64,000 bases of DNA, taken from the NCBI GenBank assembly GCA_947630475.1, contig CANRHR010000007.1:1-64000 (forward strand), written 5' to 3'. The notes under the pieces were generated by a model. It searched no databases. It saw only the letters and a list, made by a program, of their open reading frames with translations, and was not told where the DNA came from. This stretch comes from an uncultured Clostridia bacterium. Its GTDB lineage: Bacteria > Bacillota > Clostridia > Lachnospirales > CAG-274. Made by a program: the position numbers and the translations under genes. Below are positions 1 to 9,600 of the stretch, piece after piece; within the stretch, counting starts at the first letter, position 1; every line of letters begins with the position of its first letter.

Positions 1-68
1 GCTCCCCTTTCATTAGACTTCTTTCAGGTATATTTCTATTATACCATATTGTCTAACAAATGGGGAGC
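1..68 (-). promoter_or_regulatory. Imperfect inverted repeat enclosing an extended -10 promoter element
   Basis: Arms at 1-18 and 51-68 pair at 15 of 18 positions, with a perfect 7-bp GC-rich outer end. On the minus strand the loop holds TGG-TATAAT (38-46), an extended -10 element, with no good -35. Transcription would leave the window to the left. It could be a promoter-operator for an unseen gene. Confidence 0.4.
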
Positions 69-111
69 ATTTCAAAGGCGGGGACTTTTTTATTTTTTTT
101 ATTTTTTTATT

Positions 112-1278
112 TTATAATACCCATTTATTTAAAAGCTTAATAAACGTATCGTTTAAAGAAGCCTTTTCAACTGCTTTTTCCGTTATCAAATCAACCCTTG
201 CCGCCTCGGCATTATCATAATAATAAATTATTTCTCCTGCCTTTGTGCCTGCCTCAAAAGGGGCTTTTAAACCATCCGCAAGCTCTATTTTTGATGTTAT
301 CTCTTTATTTTCTCCCTTTTTGGCAAGTATAGACGCCTCCTTTGAAACAACCGCCTTAACATTTTCATCCTTTCCCTTTAAAACCTGCACTTCTCCTACT
401 GCCTTGCCCTCAGGCTCACCCTTTACAACGCCATAATTTGCAAATCCATAATCCAACATTTTCATAACTTCCTGAAATCTTACCTTTGGATCCGGCGCTG
501 CCATTACAACCGCAATAAGTTTAAGCCCATCTCTTTGCGCCGTACCCGAAAGACAATAAAGAGCCTTGCCCGTAGAGCCTGTTTTAAGCCCCGTTGCGCC
601 ATTATACCATTTTATCATTTTGTTTGTATTTGTAAGACCAAATTCAGTGCTTCCTTTTTTTGTGTTATGAGTTATGCTGTCCTGCCATTTTGTTGTATAT
701 TCTTGTATTTGGGGATATTTTGTTATAAGCTCTCTGCTCATTATCGCTATATCCTTTGCCGACATAAGGTGATTATCCGTATCAAGGCCACAGGCATTCT
801 GAAAAGTTGTATTACTCATGCCGAGCTGTTTTGCTCTGTCATTCATAAGCTTAACAAATCCCTCTTCACTTCCTCCTATAAATTCCGACATAGCAACCGC
901 CGCATCATTTGCCGAAGCAATAGCAATTGATTTTGTAAGATCCTTTACACTCTGCACCTCGTTAGGCTCGAGAAAAATTTGAGATCCTCCCATAGAAGCG
1001 GCATGCTCGCTTACCGTAACCTTATCGTCCCATTTTATCTTGCCTGAAGCTACACTGTCATAAATTAAAAGAAGAGTCATAATTTTTGTTACGCTTGCAG
1101 GCGCAAGAGCTTCGTCCGCATTTTGCTCAAATATTATTTTTCCCGTTTCAGGCTCCATTATAACAGCCGATTTTGCATTAACTGTCAATGGAATATTTGT
1201 ATTTTCATCTGCATAAGCTATAGATGAAAAGCTTATTAATAAAGCCGATAATAAAATAGAAATTATCCTTTTGTGCAT
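112..1278 (-). CDS. D-alanyl-D-alanine carboxypeptidase (DacF/PBP5 family)
   Basis: Serine penicillin-binding protein that removes the terminal D-Ala from peptidoglycan stem peptides outside the cell membrane. A signal peptide covers about residues 1-23. The three active-site motifs are visible: SVTK (SxxK) near residue 62, SAN (SxN) near 120, and KTG in LKTGSTGKA near 228. A PBP5-type C-terminal beta domain follows, ending in a weak amphipathic tail. Length 388 is normal for the family. The ATG is preceded by AAGGAGG at 8 nt. ftsZ lies upstream on the same strand behind its own terminator, so this gene is probably transcribed separately. Which dac paralogue (dacA, dacB or dacF) it is cannot be decided here. 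Confidence 0.93.
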   Translation of the reverse strand: MHKRIISILLSALLISFSSIAYADENTNIPLTVNAKSAVIMEPETGKIIFEQNADEALAPASVTKIMTLLLIYDSVASGKIKWDDKVTVSEHAASMGGSQIFLEPNEVQSVKDLTKSIAIASANDAAVAMSEFIGGSEEGFVKLMNDRAKQLGMSNTTFQNACGLDTDNHLMSAKDIAIMSRELITKYPQIQEYTTKWQDSITHNTKKGSTEFGLTNTNKMIKWYNGATGLKTGSTGKALYCLSGTAQRDGLKLIAVVMAAPDPKVRFQEVMKMLDYGFANYGVVKGEPEGKAVGEVQVLKGKDENVKAVVSKEASILAKKGENKEITSKIELADGLKAPFEAGTKAGEIIYYYDNAEAARVDLITEKAVEKASLNDTFIKLLNKWVL

Positions 1279-1362
1279 ATTTTTAACCTCCTTATAAGGT
1301 TATATTTTGCGTAATTTATAAAATTATACTAAATAAGATTAATATTCTTAGCCTTTTAGGCA

Positions 1363-1400
1363 TAAAAAAAGCCCGCACAGAATTATCTGTGCAGAGCTTA
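1363..1400 (-). terminator. Rho-independent terminator of ftsZ
   Basis: On the minus strand, GCACAGA/TCTGTGC arms (1375-1381, 1386-1392) with an outer GC pair are followed by seven T, starting 9 nt after the ftsZ stop codon. Confidence 0.88.
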
Positions 1401-1408
1401 ATAAAAAT

Positions 1409-2620
1409 TTATCCTCTTTTAAGAAAATCCGGTATTTCCAATTTTCCTTTTTTGGGAGTTCTTTTAACAACAGTCGGCTCGTCAGAATTATATCTGTAAT
1501 CGTCCGAAAAAGACTCTCTTGTTTCCTCCTGTCTTTGCTCTACTCTTTGGATAGGAACAGGCTCACTGTATGTCGGAGCAGATTTTTGAACAGGAGCTTT
1601 GGGAACTTCAGCTACTCTTAAATTAACGTGAGAATCCGAGCTTATATCTTTAAGATCGGTTGCAACTATAGTTATAACAGCTTTATCATTAAGCTCCTCC
1701 TCAACAGAAGAGCCATAAATAATATTTGCCGTAGGATCAAGCATATCCCTAACTGTTTTAACAGCCTTGCTTACCTCTCTAAGCCCCATATCCGGGCCTC
1801 CGGCTACATTTATAAGCATGCTCTTTGCACCGTTTACGGATGTTTCGAGAAGCGGAGATTCTATAGCCGCCTGAACAGCCATCTGTATTTTATTTTTGCC
1901 CTCACCCTCGCCTACGCCAAGATGAGCATATCCTCTGTCAATCATTATAGAGCGCACGTCGGCAAAATCCAAATTTATGTCGCTTGCCTTTCTTATGATA
2001 TTGGCTATTCCCATAACGCCTTGATTTAAGACTTCATCAGCCTTTAAAAGCGCTTCTTTTTGGGTTGTATCATCTTCTATTATATCGAGAATTCTTTCAT
2101 TTGGGATAACGATCAGCGTATCTACATTTTCTTTTAGTCTTTCTATACCGTTAAGAGCGTTTAAGGTTCTTTGACTCCCTTCAAACTCAAATGGCTTTGT
2201 AACAACGCCTACGGTTAAAATACCTTTACTTTTGGCGATACCGGCAACTATAGGTGCGGCGCCTGTTCCTGTACCTCCGCCCATTCCGGCTGTAATAAAA
2301 ACCATATCTGCGCCTTCAACCGCCTTTGTTATTTCATCTTTTGATTCTTCCGCCGCCTGACGTCCAATTTCGGGGTTTCCTCCGGCGCCAAGGCCTTTTG
2401 TAAGCTTTTCGCCTATAGCTATTTTAACAGGCGAAGGATTTCTTAAAAGCACCTGCTTATCTGTATTTATAGCAATAAATTCTATTCCCTCAGCCCCTGT
2501 ATTAATCATACGAGTAACGGCATTATTACCGCCGCCGCCAACGCCGATTACTTTAATTTTTGCAACACCTATGCTGTTTTCCGCTATATCGCTTTCTATT
2601 ATATCTGTTATTAAACTCAC
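1409..2620 (-). CDS. ftsZ: Cell division protein FtsZ
   Basis: Tubulin-like GTPase that polymerises into the cytokinetic Z ring at midcell. The glycine-rich start [10 protein letters not shown] near residue 27 and the tubulin signature GGGTGTG near 115 are intact, as are the GTPase body and T7 region. A variable linker (about 325-390) leads to the conserved C-terminal peptide [10 protein letters not shown], which binds FtsA and SepF. Length 403 is typical. The start is GTG, with a GGGAGGGGAAG ribosome site just upstream. ftsQ lies 132 bp upstream on the same strand, as in dcw-cluster tails where ftsQ-(ftsA)-ftsZ adjoin. No ftsA is present between them. Confidence 0.98.
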   Translation of the reverse strand: MSLITDIIESDIAENSIGVAKIKVIGVGGGGNNAVTRMINTGAEGIEFIAINTDKQVLLRNPSPVKIAIGEKLTKGLGAGGNPEIGRQAAEESKDEITKAVEGADMVFITAGMGGGTGTGAAPIVAGIAKSKGILTVGVVTKPFEFEGSQRTLNALNGIERLKENVDTLIVIPNERILDIIEDDTTQKEALLKADEVLNQGVMGIANIIRKASDINLDFADVRSIMIDRGYAHLGVGEGEGKNKIQMAVQAAIESPLLETSVNGAKSMLINVAGGPDMGLREVSKAVKTVRDMLDPTANIIYGSSVEEELNDKAVITIVATDLKDISSDSHVNLRVAEVPKAPVQKSAPTYSEPVPIQRVEQRQEETRESFSDDYRYNSDEPTVVKRTPKKGKLEIPDFLKRG

Positions 2621-2658
2621 GAAACTTCCCCTCCCAAACTAAACTCTGATTAATTTTA

Positions 2659-2687
2659 ATTATACAATAACTGATAAAAAATATCTA
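2659..2687 (-). promoter_or_regulatory. Possible sigma-A promoter for ftsZ
   Basis: Minus strand: TAGATA (2682-2687), 17-bp spacer, TATAAT (2659-2664), about 40 bp upstream of the ftsZ GTG. The -10 is perfect and the -35 matches 4 of 6. Confidence 0.4.
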
Positions 2688-2752
2688 TATAAATTTAAAT
2701 TAAATTTAAAAAAACATTCGCACAAACTCACATAATACTACAGCTTTTTTGT

Positions 2753-3472
2753 TTATGTTAAAAACTCAAATCTCGGCGGAACTTCAGAAGGATTTTCAAG
2801 ATGCAAAAAACCTTTATCCTCTTGGGGTATATGCTTTATAATTTCATTTAAAAGACTTATTTTTTTGTTTAAATCCGAAAAGCTGCCAAAAGATACGTTT
2901 ACGTTATTTATAAATAAATGTATATCATTTTGATTTGATACATCAACTTTAACAACATCCTCTATAAGCTGATACTTTGTTATAAGTTTTGAAAGTTCCA
3001 CAATAGTATTAAATGCTTCTTCATTTTTTACATGAAGACTTTCACCCAATGAGAAATTATTAAAATCAAGACCGACAACAACAGGCCTAGGCTCTGTGTA
3101 AGAGCTTTGAACATCAAGCACAAGACCGTTATCGTCTATATACAGATAATTTTTAAGATAAGGAACATAACCTCTTACCTTTCTTTCTTTAACTGCTATA
3201 AGAATACTTCCCGGAAGTTTTTTCTTTATAACTACATCTTCTATGTATGGATTTTTTTTCAAAATACTTTTTGCTTTAATCCTGTTGAATGCAAACAAAT
3301 TAACCGAATCCCTATTTAAACCAACGCTTTCCAAAATCTGAGATTCCGAAAGGCTTTCTGTTCCTGTAACCGTTTTTTGTGATATGTTAAACCAAGGACA
3401 AAGCATAAGCAAAATAAAAACAAGACATATTAAAGAAACAGACATAAAAAAATAAACCGAAATTTTTTTCAT
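2753..3472 (-). CDS. ftsQ: Cell division protein FtsQ/DivIB
   Basis: Bitopic divisome protein that links FtsL/FtsB to the septal peptidoglycan synthase. A short cytoplasmic N-terminus is followed by one membrane helix (about 7-28) and then a POTRA domain (about 32-100), recognisable from the TVTGTESLSESQI and NPYIEDVVIKKKLPGSI segments. The beta FtsQ domain follows, including the DDNGLVLD motif near 122. Length 239 suits the family. RBS AAGGATGAT precedes the ATG. It is encoded 11 bp after the Cof-type phosphatase gene on the same strand, so the two are probably cotranscribed. Confidence 0.9.
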   Translation of the reverse strand: MKKISVYFFMSVSLICLVFILLMLCPWFNISQKTVTGTESLSESQILESVGLNRDSVNLFAFNRIKAKSILKKNPYIEDVVIKKKLPGSILIAVKERKVRGYVPYLKNYLYIDDNGLVLDVQSSYTEPRPVVVGLDFNNFSLGESLHVKNEEAFNTIVELSKLITKYQLIEDVVKVDVSNQNDIHLFINNVNVSFGSFSDLNKKISLLNEIIKHIPQEDKGFLHLENPSEVPPRFEFLT

Positions 3473-3482
3473 TATATCATCC

Positions 3483-4304
3483 TTAAATATTAAATATTTT
3501 TCTCAGAGCGTAACCAACGCCCGCTTCATTGTTTGAGAGAGTAACCATATCGGCAATATCCTTTAAGATATCCTCACCGTTTTCCATCGCCACAGAAAAG
3601 CCTGCCGTCTTAAGCATAGAATAATCATTTTCGCTGTCGCCAAAGGCAACAATCTGTTCCGGCTTAATATCAAGCTCTTTGGCATATTCCATCACGGCAT
3701 AGCCTTTCGAAACTCCTTTTTTTATAATATCGATGCAGTTTTTATTTGATCTTACAACATTTATACCGGATATCCTTTTAAGCTGAGCTTGAATTTTTTC
3801 TATAAACGACGGGCTTTCATTCACCACAACAAGCTTCAAAAGAGGATCACCGTCTATAAGAGAATGCATATCGGATATCTTTTCATATATAAGCTCTTGT
3901 GAAAGCTTCCTTGTGTATGTTTTTATAATGTGCGCAAGGTTTGATTTTGACTCTAAGCTGTCGTTTGAATAACCATGAGTAAGTGAAAATGCTCTTATTT
4001 TTATTTCATTTTCGGCGCAAAAATCAAAAACCTCTTTTAATGCGCTTTTTTCTATAGGGTTAAGCTTTAACAGCTTTTTTGAGGCAAGCTCTCTGACAGA
4101 AGCTCCGTTGCAGCCTATAACAGGGGCATCAAAACCAAGCTCATCCAAATAATCTTTAACAAGAATATCATTTCTGCCGGTTGCCAAAATAAATTTTATT
4201 CCTTTATTTTTTAAAATTCTTATTGCATTTTTATTTTCATTTGGTATATTTGCTGTTGAATCCAAAAGTGTATTATCACAATCGACAGCCACAAGCTTAT
4301 ACAT
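3483..4304 (-). CDS. Cof-type HAD-IIB family phosphatase
   Basis: Haloacid-dehalogenase phosphatase of the Cof/YidA type. Motif I DCDNTLLDS (residues 8-16) gives the nucleophile Asp and acid/base Asp. Motif II is the Thr of ILATGRN near 43, motif III is the Lys in NKNCIDIIKKGVSKG near 194, and motif IV is GDSENDYSML near 222. The C2B cap domain lies between motifs II and III. Length 273 is normal. Members dephosphorylate sugar phosphates or flavin and pyridoxal phosphates, and the substrate cannot be read from sequence. RBS GAGGTAG. The gene precedes ftsQ with 11 bp between them; the link is positional only. Confidence 0.9.
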   Translation of the reverse strand: MYKLVAVDCDNTLLDSTANIPNENKNAIRILKNKGIKFILATGRNDILVKDYLDELGFDAPVIGCNGASVRELASKKLLKLNPIEKSALKEVFDFCAENEIKIRAFSLTHGYSNDSLESKSNLAHIIKTYTRKLSQELIYEKISDMHSLIDGDPLLKLVVVNESPSFIEKIQAQLKRISGINVVRSNKNCIDIIKKGVSKGYAVMEYAKELDIKPEQIVAFGDSENDYSMLKTAGFSVAMENGEDILKDIADMVTLSNNEAGVGYALRKIFNI

Positions 4305-4402
4305 TTTTACTACCTCTCAAATTTTATCCATAATAACATAATGATAGAACAAAAACATTGTTATGTCAATGTAAAAATATAACAAAACACACAAATCAAT
4401 TT

Positions 4403-5383
4403 TTAAATTTCTTTTATTTTAATCAAATTCCAAACATTTTCATTTTTTGAAACGGATGTATTTTCAGACCATTTTTTTATTTGCTCATTATATATTTCCT
4501 GTTTTTTTTCTTTTATATATGTCTGAAGCACATCTTCTTTAAGCTTCTTCATATCCGGAGTTAAAACCTCCTGAGCTTTGATGATATAAAAACCTGATTT
4601 TGTATATATGATTTCGCTTACCTCTCCTTGAGAAAGGTTGTATGAAGCCTCTAAAGCTTCGGGGCTTATTGTCGAATTTTTAACGTCAACCACATCTTTT
4701 TGATCATCATCCGAATATTTATTTTGAAGCTGCGAAAAATCCTCTCCCAAAAGTACTTTTTCATAAATATCATTTACTTCATTAAAAACAGCTTCACTGT
4801 TGTCGTCGCTCTGAGATATTTTTTTAAAAATATATCTTATCTTAACATCGTTTAATTCTTTTTTGTTTTCTTCATAATATTTATTGAAATACGACTCAAA
4901 ATCAGCATCGCTTATCTCAAAGCCATTGGTAAGAAAATCATAAACCTTATTTTGTATAACAGATTCTTTTATTATCTTTTCCGCCTGTTTTAAGCTAAGA
5001 TCGATTTTAGGAGCATCTTTTTTCATTTTGTTTAAATATTGTTCACCTTTTTGCTTTAATTCTTTTTCTTCTTCATCACTTAACGTTATGCCAAGCTCAG
5101 GAGCGTGCCTTAAAGCCGTCTTTACCATAATTATAGAATTTATTGCATTTTGCTTTGCCACTTCTTCGGCGCCTATTCCGTCAAAATCGGTTTCCCAAAT
5201 ATCTTCTCCGCCTTTTTGCTCAAAAATTATTTTTTGCTCATAAAGATATGTTTCAAACTCGGCAAGGCTTATTCTTTCATTATCTACCTTAAGCGCATAA
5301 TCTCTGTTAAAAAAAGAAAAAACAAAAAAGGCAGCCAATAATATAATTATCGCAAACAAAAGCGCTTTTAAATACTTTTTCAT
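4403..5383 (-). CDS. Membrane-anchored parvulin-type peptidyl-prolyl isomerase (PrsA/SurA-like)
   Basis: Extracytoplasmic foldase that isomerises Xaa-Pro bonds in exported proteins. A single N-terminal helix (about 4-25) lacks a lipobox cysteine, so this is a membrane-anchored protein, unlike the lipoprotein PrsA of bacilli. A SurA_N-like helical chaperone region (about 30-165) leads to a parvulin domain (about 180-285), seen in VKIRYIFKKIS, LQNKYSDDDQ, LSQGEVSEIIYTKSGFYIIKA. A TTG two codons upstream (5389) is also in frame, but AGAGGTG is 7 nt from the ATG at 5383 and only 2 nt from the TTG, so the ATG was chosen. The neighbouring genes serve the cell envelope. Confidence 0.85.
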   Translation of the reverse strand: MKKYLKALLFAIIILLAAFFVFSFFNRDYALKVDNERISLAEFETYLYEQKIIFEQKGGEDIWETDFDGIGAEEVAKQNAINSIIMVKTALRHAPELGITLSDEEEKELKQKGEQYLNKMKKDAPKIDLSLKQAEKIIKESVIQNKVYDFLTNGFEISDADFESYFNKYYEENKKELNDVKIRYIFKKISQSDDNSEAVFNEVNDIYEKVLLGEDFSQLQNKYSDDDQKDVVDVKNSTISPEALEASYNLSQGEVSEIIYTKSGFYIIKAQEVLTPDMKKLKEDVLQTYIKEKKQEIYNEQIKKWSENTSVSKNENVWNLIKIKEI

Positions 5384-5581
5384 TATCAATCACCTCTTTT
5401 GGCGCCTGTTTTATTTATTTTTATTTATAAAAAAGCTTATTTTTATTGATAGACCTCTATGCCATTATATCTTATTTTTTTATTTTAATATATAGTTTTT
5501 ATACTTATGTAATAAAAATGTAATCTATAATCAATCCGAAAAACAAAAAAACAAGGCATTAATTAATTATTTTCTTAGCTG

Positions 5582-5610
5582 TTGACCTTATTTTTGCCAT
5601 ATAGTATAAT
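5582..5610 (+). promoter_or_regulatory. Sigma-A promoter of the flavodoxin-ferritin gene
   Basis: TTGACC (5582-5587), 17-bp spacer, TATAAT (5605-5610), 49 bp before the ATG. Near-consensus, so the gene is probably well expressed as a single unit. Confidence 0.8.
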
Positions 5611-5659
5611 TGTACCAAGCAAACAGTTTATTTTTTTCGGCAAAATAAGGAGGAATTTT

Positions 5660-6559
5660 ATGAGCAATATTTTAGTGACATTCTTTTCAGCAAGCGGAGT
5701 AACCAAAAAGGTTGCCAAAGAGATTGCATCTGTTGAAAAGGCTGATTTATTTGAAATTATACCTGAGGTGCCATATACAGAGCAAGATTTGGATTGGAAA
5801 GACAAAAACTCCAGAAGCACAGTAGAAATGAACGACTTAAACTGCCGTCCTGCCATTTCATCCAAAAAAGCTGATATAGAAAAATACGACACCATATTTA
5901 TAGGCTTCCCGATATGGTGGGGACGAGAGCCAAGCATAATTGATACTTTCTTAGATTCTTACGATTTTTCCGGCAAAAAAATAATTCCGTTTTGCACCTC
6001 CGGCGGCAGCGGAATAGGCGACACAAGCAAAAGGATAAAAGAAATTGTCGGCAATTCGGCGGATGTAGACTCAGGCAAACGCTTAGGCGGAAATATTTCA
6101 GAAAAAGACCTTGAACTTTGGACAAACGGATTTCACATTAACGATGCTTCAAAACATATTGATGAAGAAACAATGAAAAAGCTGATTGCTTTCCAACAAG
6201 CGGAGCTTGACGGTGTTGTTACATACCAAACACTCGAAAAGCTTACAGATGATGAAAAGCTGAAAGAAGTATTCAAAAAAACTGCCGCCGATGAAGGCCG
6301 TCATGCATCAATACTTAAATCATATACGGGTGCAGTCCTTACCCCAAGCAGCGAAACCGCAAACAAGCTTGCTCAGACACTCAAAGCCATAGGCATGCCG
6401 GCATTGCTTGAGACAATCTCAAAAGTCGAATACGATGGTTACGATTTGTACAGGCCTTACGCTGATAAATTTCCTCTTTTGGTGGATATTATGGCTGATG
6501 AACATAAACATGGAAACATCATGTCTGATGAAGCTTCACGTTTAAAAGAAAAAAATTAA
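5660..6559 (+). CDS. Flavodoxin-ferritin-like (rubrerythrin-type) fusion protein
   Basis: The N-terminal half (about 1-155) is a flavodoxin_4-like FMN domain with the phosphate-binding loop SASGVTKKVA near residue 9 and the aromatic FPIWWG segment near 82. The C-terminal half (about 165-299) is a four-helix ferritin-like domain with a Glu in QQAELDG, an ExxH in DEGRH, a Glu in SKVEYDG and a second ExxH in DEHKH, a full di-iron ligand set. It probably carries electrons from FMN to a di-iron centre, perhaps for peroxide or oxygen detoxification (inference). The ORF stays open 26 codons upstream, but AAGGAGG is 6 nt from this ATG and the promoter overlaps the extension. It stands alone between minus-strand genes with its own promoter and terminator. 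Confidence 0.8.
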   Translation: MSNILVTFFSASGVTKKVAKEIASVEKADLFEIIPEVPYTEQDLDWKDKNSRSTVEMNDLNCRPAISSKKADIEKYDTIFIGFPIWWGREPSIIDTFLDSYDFSGKKIIPFCTSGGSGIGDTSKRIKEIVGNSADVDSGKRLGGNISEKDLELWTNGFHINDASKHIDEETMKKLIAFQQAELDGVVTYQTLEKLTDDEKLKEVFKKTAADEGRHASILKSYTGAVLTPSSETANKLAQTLKAIGMPALLETISKVEYDGYDLYRPYADKFPLLVDIMADEHKHGNIMSDEASRLKEKN

Positions 6560-6638
6560 TGATAAAGTCATCTCGGGCTTTTAAATTTTATAATTTTATT
6601 TTCCATACAAAAAGCTCGAATGAAATTCGGTACTCAGA

Positions 6639-6662
6639 AACCCCGCAATGCGGGGTTTTTCG
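6639..6662 (+). terminator. Terminator of the flavodoxin-ferritin gene
   Basis: AACCCCGC-AAT-GCGGGGTT hairpin followed by TTTC. It separates this gene from the convergent mfd. Confidence 0.85.
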
Positions 6663-6677
6663 GTTTAGATAAATTTG

Positions 6678-9600
6678 TTATGCCTGCTGTTTTAAATCTG
6701 AAATTTCTTTTAAAATATCCTTTATTTTAATAACAAAATCATTTTCGTTATCTGCATTATAAGTTAAAACACCGTTAAAAACAAGCTTCCCTTCATTTTG
6801 GTTAATAATTTCTCCAAGCCTTTGTATATTTATTCCGTTATCCTTATTAAAATTTAAATTAATTCTTTTTCCTTTTTGGATAATGCTTGATGCTCCAAGC
6901 CTATGGGCATATGCTTTCATAAGAGCAATATCCAAAAGATTTTGAACGCAAGACGGCATATTGCCGAATCTGTCCTCAAGCTCCTCTTGAACATCATAAA
7001 AATCATTTTCATTTCTGATAAGTGATATTTTTTTATACATATCAAGCTTTTGAACTTCATTTTTTATATATCCCGAAGGAATAAAGGCATTTAAATTAAT
7101 ATCTACAAGAGTTTCAAATTCAGGCTCTATTTCTTCGCCTTTAAGCTCTCTTACGGCGTTATCCAAAAGTTTGCAGTACATATCATATCCAACGCTGTCC
7201 ATATGACCATGCTGTTGAGAGCCTAAAATATTTCCTGCTCCTCTTATCTCAAGATCTTTCATGGCAACTTTAAAACCCGAGCCAAATTCGGTAAATTCCT
7301 TTATGGTTCTTAGTCTTTTTTCCGAAATTTCATTTAAAACCTTATCTTTTTTATACATAAGGTAAGCAAAGCTTGTTCTGTTTGAGCGGCCCACCCTTCC
7401 TCTAAGCTGATAAAGTTGGCTTAAGCCCATTAAATCGGCATCTTGTATTATAATTGTATTTACGTTGGGTATATCAAGACCTGTTTCTATAATTGTTGTG
7501 CAAACAAGAACATCTATATTATTTTCCATAAAATCCATCATAACATTTTCAAGTTCTCTTTCGCTCATCTGACCATGGGCAAAGCTTACAACCGCATCGG
7601 GAACAAGAGCTTGAATTTTAAATGCGGTTTCTTCTATATTTCTTACTCTGTTATGAAGATAATAAACCTGACCTCCTCTTGCAAGCTCTCTGTTTACGGC
7701 GTCTTTAACAAATTCCGTATTATATTCCATAACATAGGTTTGAACGGGAATCCTGTCGCTTGGGGGTTCTTTTAAAACGCTCATATCCCTAACTCCCATC
7801 ATGCTCATATGGAGGGTTCTCGGTATAGGCGTTGCCGAAAGAGTTATAACGTCTATATTTTCTTTAAGCTTTTTTAACTTTTCCTTATGGCTTACCCCAA
7901 ATCTCTGTTCCTCATCAACTATTATAAGACCCAGATCTTTAAATTTTAAATCTTTTGATAAAATTCTGTGAGTGCCTATAACTATATCAACGCTTCCCTT
8001 TTCAAGTCCGTCTATTGTTTCTTTTTGCTGTTTTTGTGTTCTAAATCGGCTGAGCATTGAAATTTCTATCGGAAAATTTTCCATTCTTGCCAAAAATGTG
8101 GAATAATGCTGCTGAGCCAATATCGTTGTAGGGACGAGAAATGCCACCTGTTTTCCGTCTTGAACGGCTTTAAAAGCTGCCCTAAGGGCTATTTCCGTTT
8201 TGCCGAAGCCCACATCGCCGCATATCAGCCTGTCCATAACCTTATCACTTTGCATATCTTCCTTTACATCATCTATTGCGTTTAATTGATCCTCTGTTTC
8301 TTCATAAGGAAAACCATCTTCAAATTCTTTTTGCCAAAGAGTATCCTTAGAATAAACAAAACCCTTTGCCGCCTGTCTTTTTGCGTAAAGCTTAATAAGA
8401 TCCTCGGCAAGCAAAGCCGCCGCTTTTTTAGCTCTTGCTTTTGATTTTTCCCATTGCTTTGCGCCAAGCCTGTTAAGCTTAGGAATATTTGCTTCGCCGC
8501 CTATATATTTTTGAACCATATCCATCTGATTTATAGCCACATATAAATTACCGTCATCGGCATAACCAAGCTTAATATAATCCTTGCTTACACCATCGGC
8601 TGTTATTTGCTCTATTCCCTTAAATATTCCTATGCCATGGTTATCGTGAACAACATAATCGCCTATCTTCAAATCAGTAAAGCTTTCTATCGCTTCACCT
8701 ATTTTTTTCTTTTTTTTGCGTTTTTTGTTTCTTTTTTCTTCTTTAAACGCATCTTTATCCGTAAGCACTATAAATTTAGAGTCGCTGTATTCAAAACCTT
8801 TATTAAGGCTTCCCGACGCTATATATACAATACCCGGCGTCAAATCCGTATCCTTATCATCATTAAAAAAAGAAACGGGTATATTTTTTTGTGAAAGCTC
8901 ATTTTTCATCCTTTCGCATTTTGTCATAGAGCCTGCCAAAAACAAAATACGATATTTCTTTGATATCAAATATTCAAGCTCTTCTGTCAAAGCATCAATA
9001 TTATTTTTTATCACCGAACAGCCTTTAACATTAAAGCTTATTATCTGTTTCGGCTTAAAATCTTTTATATTGCTTATGATAGAGGTAAAAAGCGCCTGAG
9101 AAAAGTTTTTTGCTCTGTTTAAAACAAAATTATAATCATAAACCATATTAGCCTGCTCCGGAAGCATATATCCTTTTAAAATACGATTTTTTACGCTTTG
9201 CTCAAACTCGGATAAAACAACCGATGCATGCTCTGAGATTCTCGCAGGCTCATCAAAATAAATAATTGTATCTTTATCGATATAATCAAAAAAATCAGAG
9301 GTTTTATCATAAAAAAACTGTATATATTTATCTATTCCCGAAAAGCTTTTTTCATTTTCCAATTTTTCAATTACTTCGTTTATATTTTGGCTTAAATTTT
9401 CAAGCTCTTGTGTTTTTTTGTTTTTTTTGTAAAGCTTTTGTGCCGAAGCGAGTTTATTTTTTATGTTTTTTATGGCATAATCAAGGTTTTGCTCATCATA
9501 AACCAATTCTCTCATAGGGAATATTTTAATGCTTTGGCATCTTTCAACAGATCTTTGAGAATATGAATCCAATATTCTTATAGAATCCACTTCGTCATCC

